The notes under the pieces were generated by a model. That model was not told the DNA's origin, ran no database searches, and worked only from the letters and a program-made list of their open reading frames with translations. From Jiangella asiatica (lineage in GTDB: Bacteria; Actinomycetota; Actinomycetes; Jiangellales; Jiangellaceae): a DNA stretch of 64,000 bases. Location: NCBI RefSeq assembly GCF_004349065.1, contig NZ_SMKZ01000019.1, forward strand, positions 57,762-121,761. Reading direction: 5' to 3'. Below, piece by piece: positions 59,937-64,000 of the stretch. Position 1 is the stretch's first letter; each line of letters opens with the position of its first letter. Position numbers and translations under genes: made by a program.

Positions 59937-61424
59937 GTGCATCGACCGGGAACCAGCCCGCAGCCGCGCACCGACGTCGTCGTCGTGGGCGGCGGCAACG
60001 CCGGCTTCTGCGCCGCGCTCGCCGCCGCCGAGCGCGGTCGTTCGGTCGTGCTGCTGGAGAAGGCGGACCTGCAGCATGCTGGCGGCAACAGCTACTACAC
60101 CGCCGGCGCCACCCGGATCGTCCACGGCGGGCTGCCCGACCTGCTCGACATCGTCGAACCCGACGACAGGCACCGCGTCACGGAGGTGCCCGCCTACACC
60201 GAGGCCGAGTACGCGGCCGACCTGGCGAAGGTCACCGACGGGCGCAACGACCCCGAGCTGACCCGGGTGCTGGTGGCGCAGAGCCAGCCCGTGATGCGCT
60301 GGCTGCACGGGCACGGCCTGCGCTACCGCCTGATGTACGAACGCCAGGCCTATCAGCGGCACGACGGCAGCTACCTGTTCTGGGGCGGACTGCACATCGG
60401 CAACGTCGACGGCGGGCAGGGCCTGATGGCCGATCACGCCCGCGCCGCGGCCGCCGCCGGCGTCGACGTCCGCTACGGCCACCGGGTGCGGGAGCTGCTG
60501 GTCCAGGACGGTGCGGTCGTCGGGGTCTCCTACACGACCGGCGACGGCGCCACGGCGCGGCTCGGCGCGTCGTCGGTCGTCCTGGCGGCCGGCGGCTTCG
60601 AGGCCGACCCGGACCTGCGCGAGCGCTACCTCGGCCCCGGCTGGTCCAAGGCGCGTGTGCGCGGCACCCTGCACAACACCGGCGACCTACTGATGGAGGC
60701 GCTGCGCATCGGCGCCGCGCCGGCGGGGGACTGGTCGACCTGCCACAGCGTCGCCTGGGACGCGGGCCACCCCTGCAACGAGAGCAACCGCGAGCTCACC
60801 AATCGACTGACCAGGCAGAGCTACCCCCTGGGGATCGTGGTCAACCGCAACGGGGAGCGGTTCCTCGACGAGGGGGAGGACTTCCGCAACTACACCTACG
60901 CCAAGTACGGCAGCCAGATCCTCGAGCAGCCCGGCTCCGTCGCGTTCCAGCTCTTCGACGCCGAGCTGCGGCCGCTGCTGCGGACCGAGGAGTACGACAT
61001 GCCGGGCATCAGCGTGGTCGTCGCCGACACGGTGGAGGAGCTGGCCCGCGGTGCCGGGATCGACGAGCCCGGCCTGCGCAAGACGGTGGCGGAGTTCAAC
61101 GCCGCCATCGACACCTCCGTGCCGTTCGACCCGACCGTCAAGGACGGCCGACGGGCGGGGGTCGTGCCGCCCAAGAGCAACTGGGCGGCGCCGCTGCGCA
61201 CCCCGCCGTTCTACGCCTACCCGGTGACCTGCGGCATCACGTTCACCTTCGGCGGCCTGCGGTCGGACACGCACGGGCGGGTCCTGACAGCGCACGGGTC
61301 GGTGCTCCCCGGGCTGCTGGTCGCCGGTGAGATGCTGGGCGGCCTGTTCAGCGGCAACTACCCCGGCGGCACGGGGCTCGCGGCCGGCGCAGTGTTCGGG
61401 CGCCGGGCGGGCAGCATCGCGTGA
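59937..61424 (+). CDS. FAD-dependent dehydrogenase, TcuA (tricarballylate dehydrogenase)-like
   Basis: About 495 residues. N-terminal FAD motif DVVVVGGGNAGFCAALAAA with VLLEKA; GGNSYYTAGATRIVHGG is the TcuA/fumarate-reductase-flavoprotein loop; ITFTFGGLRSDTHGRVL and the closing GNYPGGTGLAAGAVFGRRAG complete it. Members oxidise carboxylic acids to enoic acids or reduce the reverse. GTG 59937 is preferred because CGGAG lies six bases upstream; GTG 59883 overlaps the aldehyde dehydrogenase stop (GTGA) and would add 18 residues. Last gene of the operon; its end overlaps the converging deacetylase gene by 67 bp. Confidence 0.88.
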   Translation: MHRPGTSPQPRTDVVVVGGGNAGFCAALAAAERGRSVVLLEKADLQHAGGNSYYTAGATRIVHGGLPDLLDIVEPDDRHRVTEVPAYTEAEYAADLAKVTDGRNDPELTRVLVAQSQPVMRWLHGHGLRYRLMYERQAYQRHDGSYLFWGGLHIGNVDGGQGLMADHARAAAAAGVDVRYGHRVRELLVQDGAVVGVSYTTGDGATARLGASSVVLAAGGFEADPDLRERYLGPGWSKARVRGTLHNTGDLLMEALRIGAAPAGDWSTCHSVAWDAGHPCNESNRELTNRLTRQSYPLGIVVNRNGERFLDEGEDFRNYTYAKYGSQILEQPGSVAFQLFDAELRPLLRTEEYDMPGISVVVADTVEELARGAGIDEPGLRKTVAEFNAAIDTSVPFDPTVKDGRRAGVVPPKSNWAAPLRTPPFYAYPVTCGITFTFGGLRSDTHGRVLTAHGSVLPGLLVAGEMLGGLFSGNYPGGTGLAAGAVFGRRAGSIA

Positions 61425-62059
61425 GCCGCCGGGTGGAGGATGCGCTCACCCCCCAGCACGATCAGCCGCTCGGCGCGGTCCTGGTGCCGCAGCCAGCGGT
61501 TGCGCAGCGGGTCGTCGGCGGGGAGCCCGGTGTGGCAGGCGATCGCGGCGCGCTGCCGGTCGCGATCGGCGTCGACCACCAGCACCTGGCGACCGGAGCC
61601 GGGGTCCGTCGCACGCAGCGACCAGGCGTAGAGCACGCTGCCGTGCTTGCCGGCGGCGCGGTAGGCCGCCCGCATCGCCCGGACGTGGTCAGGGTGCGCA
61701 CCCGACCCAGTCGCGTCGACGGTGAGCAGGGCGTCCACGCCGTCGGCGACGGCCAGGACCTCGTCGGCCAGGGCGTCGACGGCGGTCCGCCCGAGCGTCC
61801 CCGGAGCGTGGTCGAGCAGCGTCATCTCCTCCGCGCCGAGGTGACGGGCGGCGCGTCCCAAATCGCGGGCCCGGTCGACCCGCCGGCGGGGGCTCGGGTC
61901 CGCGCGCCGGCCGTGCGTGAGGCACAGGATGCGCACCGTCGTCCCCGCCCCGGTGAACGCCCCGATCACGCCCCCGAGCGCGAACGTCGCGTCATACGGA
62001 TGGGCGCAGACGACGAGCAGGCGCCGGACCGGAGGTACCGGCTTGGTGAGCTTCCCCAT
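61358..62059 (-). CDS. PIG-L/LmbE deacetylase family protein with altered active-site motif
   Basis: 233 residues. The fold pattern is clear: RRLLVVCAHPYDATFALGGVIG, then LCLTHGRR, a long helix (RRRVDRARDLGRAARHLGAEE), and GAHPDHVRAMRAAY with the third metal ligand. However, the family signature AHPDDE is AHPYDA here (H20, Y22, D23, A24): metal ligands His and second Asp remain, the catalytic first Asp is Tyr and Glu is Ala. Ability to deacetylate is doubtful. Start 62059 lies shortly before the conserved strand; 62110 is an alternative. Confidence 0.8.
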   Translation of the reverse strand: MGKLTKPVPPVRRLLVVCAHPYDATFALGGVIGAFTGAGTTVRILCLTHGRRADPSPRRRVDRARDLGRAARHLGAEEMTLLDHAPGTLGRTAVDALADEVLAVADGVDALLTVDATGSGAHPDHVRAMRAAYRAAGKHGSVLYAWSLRATDPGSGRQVLVVDADRDRQRAAIACHTGLPADDPLRNRWLRHQDRAERLIVLGGERILHPAAHAMLPARRPNTAPAASPVPPG

Positions 62060-62152
62060 GGCTCCAGCATCGCGATGCCGGAGCCATGGGTCGTAGGGGC
62101 GGAAGACCATGATCTCGGGACTTTCGGCCCGAGATCGGGTGATCTGTCCCGG

Positions 62153-62428
62153 TCAGCGGCTCTTGAGGTGCGTCGGTTCGTGGGTGACGTTCTCGACGTC
62201 CCTCGCGGCCACGTCCAGCAGGTCGTCGGCGAGCACGCGCAGCGCCCGGGCGGCGGCGATCTCGTCGCCGATCTCGGGGACGTTCACGTCGTGCGGGTTG
62301 AGGCGGGCCTTGCCGACCGCGCGGAGCCCGGCGGTGGCCTCCGTGGTGAGGCGGGCCTCCGCGTAGGTCTCGCCGTCGTCGCGCTCGCCGATGACGATGT
62401 CGACGGTCCAGTGCTTGGTGGCGGCCAT
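62153..62428 (-). CDS. DUF1876 (dsRBD-like) small protein
   Basis: 91 residues. HWTVDIVIGERDDGETYAEARL, VGKARLNPHDVNVPEIGDEIAAARAL (in part) and VENVTHEPTHL are typical of the actinobacterial DUF1876 family, with a predicted double-stranded-RNA-binding-like fold. Function unproven; several members respond to stress. GGAGGACATC precedes the ATG. Confidence 0.9.
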   Translation of the reverse strand: MAATKHWTVDIVIGERDDGETYAEARLTTEATAGLRAVGKARLNPHDVNVPEIGDEIAAARALRVLADDLLDVAARDVENVTHEPTHLKSR

Positions 62429-62524
62429 GATGTCCTCCTCGGCCGATCCCGGTGGTTTCCCCATTCTCGCCCTGACCCTCCGTTCATCGCGCGGTAGCCG
62501 TCTGGGACTCCGTCCAGCTCGACC

Positions 62525-62803
62525 GTGCGGTCGAAGACCGCCACCGCCTTGCTCCGCTCCGAGGCCGGCCGCAACCCCCACGATCGGGCGCTCACCGAGC
62601 TCATCGGCGAGCTGTCGACGCGCAGCGAGATCTTTCACATCCGCTGGGCCGCCCACAAGGTGCGCTTCCTCCGCAGCGGGGTAGAGAAGTTGCGTCCCCC
62701 TTTTGTCGGCGACCCGGGCCTGGACTACGAGACCATGGACTCCCGTCCGACCCCGGGCCTGACGCTGGTCGTGTACACGGCCGCGGCCGCCGCGCCGAGA
62801 CAC
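62525..62803 (+). pseudogene. MmyB-like XRE regulator, C-terminal ligand-domain remnant
   Basis: The frame reads LLRSEAGRNPHDRALTELIG, ELSTRSEIFHIRWAAHKVRF, VEKLRPPFVGDPGLDYETMD and LTLVVYTA, which is the C-terminal half of MmyB-type helix-turn-helix regulators (normally ~280 residues). The DNA-binding half is absent: upstream lies the DUF1876 gene on the other strand. The frame then runs on past the expected end without a stop, so this is a truncated remnant. Confidence 0.7.
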
Positions 62804-62822
62804 CCTCGAGGACGGAGTGAAT

Positions 62823-63227
62823 ATGGAGATCGTGCCCAAGCAGCCCAGCACCAAGGGCCCCGCCGAACAGTTCACCGGCGATGTCTGGTTCGACGTCGTA
62901 GCCCGCGGCGAGCGACCGTCTCTGGTGCGCGTGAACACCGTCCGGTTCGCGCCCGGTGCCCGCACCGCCTGGCACTCGCACGCCGTCGGCCAGACGCTGC
63001 ACGTCACCGACGGCATCGGGCTCATCCAGGCGCGTGACGGCGACGTCGCCATGGTCCGACCCGGCGACACCGTCCACACGCCGCCCGGGGAGTGGCACTG
63101 GCACGGCGCGGCGCCCGGCCACTTCATGATCCACACGGCCATCTGGGAGGCCGCCGGCGACGACACCCCCGAGACCACCTGGGGCGACCACGTCACCGAC
63201 GACGAGTACCGCGCCGCCTGGCGCTGA
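62823..63227 (+). CDS. Cupin protein resembling (R)-mandelonitrile lyase
   Basis: 134 residues, single cupin barrel. RFAPGARTAWHSHAVGQTLHV and PPGEWHWHGAAP contain the metal ligands H51, H53, Q57 and H92, with H94 beside them, matching the pattern of manganese-dependent cupin hydroxynitrile lyases in length and ligand spacing. EQFTGDVWFD and the end HVTDDEYRAAWR also fit. Many such proteins act on other or unknown substrates. ATG 62823 has CGGAG seven bases upstream. It lies between two broken genes, so it may have arrived with mobile DNA. Confidence 0.85.
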   Translation: MEIVPKQPSTKGPAEQFTGDVWFDVVARGERPSLVRVNTVRFAPGARTAWHSHAVGQTLHVTDGIGLIQARDGDVAMVRPGDTVHTPPGEWHWHGAAPGHFMIHTAIWEAAGDDTPETTWGDHVTDDEYRAAWR

Positions 63228-63620
63228 TTCGTTGGGCAGTATGCGGCGAAGGTCTCGAGGATCCCGTCGGCGGTCTTGGTCCAGATGAACGGTTCGGGGT
63301 CGGCGTTTCGACCGCGTGCGGCTTCAGTCCCGGCCGCTCCTCCAGCGTCTTGGTGATCACCGCTTCGACCCGCTCGTCGGTGATCACTCGTGGCCGGCCC
63401 GTGCGCGGCTCCTCCGACAGCCCGTCCAGTCGCTCGGACAGGAACCGCGACCCGCCACTTCGACACCGTCGCACGCGCCAGCCCGAACTCCTACGACACC
63501 TGCGCGATCATGCCGCCCTCAGCACAGCGCAGCACGATCCGCGCCCGCAACGCCAACGCCTGAGACGTCTTCCGCCGCCGCGTCCGCCCGGACAGCACGC
63601 CGCGGTGATCGCTGCGGCGG
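63228..63620 (-). mobile_element. IS630-type transposase, broken
   Basis: On the minus strand the N-terminal part reads GRTRRRKTSQALALRARIVL then CAEGGMIAQVS, stop, EFGLARATVSKWR; after a frame change LSERLDGLSEEPRTGRPR and VITDERVEAVITKTLEERPG; after another, GLKPHAVET joins DPEPFIWTKTADGILETFAAYC. These are pieces of an IS630-family transposase in correct order with an in-frame TAG, at least two frame changes and a large internal deletion that removes the DDE core. It ends right at the cupin stop. Terminal repeats were not identified. Confidence 0.8.
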
Positions 63621-63740
63621 CGAGCGCATGCCTGGCCGAGATCCAACGGTCGACACCGTGCTCCCGGGAACATCGTCGCCCCCGGCGGGACAGCCGCCTG
63701 GCGTTGCGCTGCTTTCGGCGGAGCTGGTCTGAGATGCGAG

Positions 63741-63756
63741 TCGAACAGATGTGCGA
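63741..63756. promoter_or_regulatory. LexA (SOS) box-like site
   Basis: TCGAACAGATGTGCGA differs at one half-site position from the actinobacterial SOS consensus TCGAAC-N4-GTTCGA. It lies 14 bases before the ATG of the DUF222 gene. In mycobacteria, genes of this 13E12 family carry SOS boxes, which fits. Confidence 0.55.
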
Positions 63757-63769
63757 TAGCGTGGGTGGC

Positions 63770-64000
63770 ATGGTTGCAGAGCTCGGTTCCTCGCCGGTGC
63801 CGGACTGGGTGGGGCTGCCGACGGGTGCGGAGCTGGCTGCGGTCTTGGAGGTCGTGGATCCGGGCGGGCTGGGTGATTCCGGTGTGGTCGATGTCGTGCT
63901 CGCGGCGGAGCGGCAGATCGCGCACCTGCGGGCGCTGCAGCTGCGCGCGATGGCGGAGCTGACCGGGCGTGAGAACTACGCCTCCTGCCGGGGTTGCGGG
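63770..64000 (+). CDS. DUF222 / 13E12-type HNH endonuclease, N-terminal part
   Basis: Runs off the right edge; 77 residues visible. ELAAVLEVVDPGGLGDSGVVDVVLAAERQIAHLRALQLRAMAEL (in part) is the usual start of the DUF222 domain, which precedes a C-terminal HNH nuclease domain outside the window. ATG 63770 was chosen because it follows the LexA-like box; an in-frame ATG at 63734 would place the box inside the gene. These proteins occur in many copies in actinobacteria and may be mobile. Confidence 0.75.
   Translation, partial: MVAELGSSPVPDWVGLPTGAELAAVLEVVDPGGLGDSGVVDVVLAAERQIAHLRALQLRAMAELTGRENYASCRGCG

Noticed and set aside
1..64000. CRISPR arrays, tRNA and rRNA genes, phage genes
   Set aside because: No regularly spaced repeats, cloverleaf-like sequences, rRNA segments or phage structural motifs were seen while reading both strands.

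Overview
The window reads as chromosomal DNA of a high-GC Gram-positive bacterium (Actinomycetota). Most of it is strongly GC-rich, has GTG starts and GTGA/ATGA stop-start overlaps, and carries families typical of that phylum (DUF1707, DUF1876, DUF222/13E12 HNH endonuclease, luciferase-like oxidoreductases, an MmyB-type regulator remnant, sugar ABC importers mostly without their own ATPase). The genus cannot be fixed from sequence alone. It is a catabolic accessory region: six solute-binding proteins, five transport systems, three glycosidases, two sulfatases and several oxidoreductase pathways. No rRNA, tRNA or CRISPR array was seen.

Layout. 1-7.4 kb: sulfatase tail, GH2 glycosidase, second sulfatase, orphan sugar-binding protein, decayed IS256-type transposase, GH51 arabinofuranosidase; the first 5 kb look less GC-rich than the rest. 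7.5-19.8 kb: tctCBA transporter, an ABC importer with an FAD oxidoreductase, and a DapA-like aldolase / LacI / DhaK / DhaL operon. Three identical 14-bp palindromes (TGTCACCGGTGACA), each just downstream of a TTGACA-type promoter, tie these three units into one regulon. 19.8-32.7 kb: a GH43 / MaoC hydratase / two amidohydrolases operon, divergent from LacI / SDR / CoA-transferase / thiolase, followed by an ABC importer with an enolase-superfamily enzyme; three copies of a second palindrome (CTTAATCGATTAAG and variants) mark this second LacI regulon. 32.7-38.3 kb: LysR divergent from a second FAD oxidoreductase and ABC importer. 38.5-46.7 kb: DUF1707 protein, thioredoxin, a complete sugar ABC importer with ATPase, a permease fragment, and small housekeeping-type genes.

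46.8-61.4 kb is the most unusual part: a Dpp/Opp-type importer, a GntR regulator, and a tightly coupled operon of two luciferase-like flavin oxidoreductases enclosing three tandem DUF3830-like genes, then a thiamine-diphosphate enzyme, an aldehyde dehydrogenase and a TcuA-like flavoprotein. The same inverted repeat lies before the transporter and before the enzyme operon, so uptake and breakdown of one unknown substrate appear co-regulated. 61.4-64 kb: PIG-L-like deacetylase with an altered active site, DUF1876 protein, MmyB remnant, a mandelonitrile-lyase-like cupin, a broken IS630 transposase, and the start of a DUF222 gene behind a LexA-like box.
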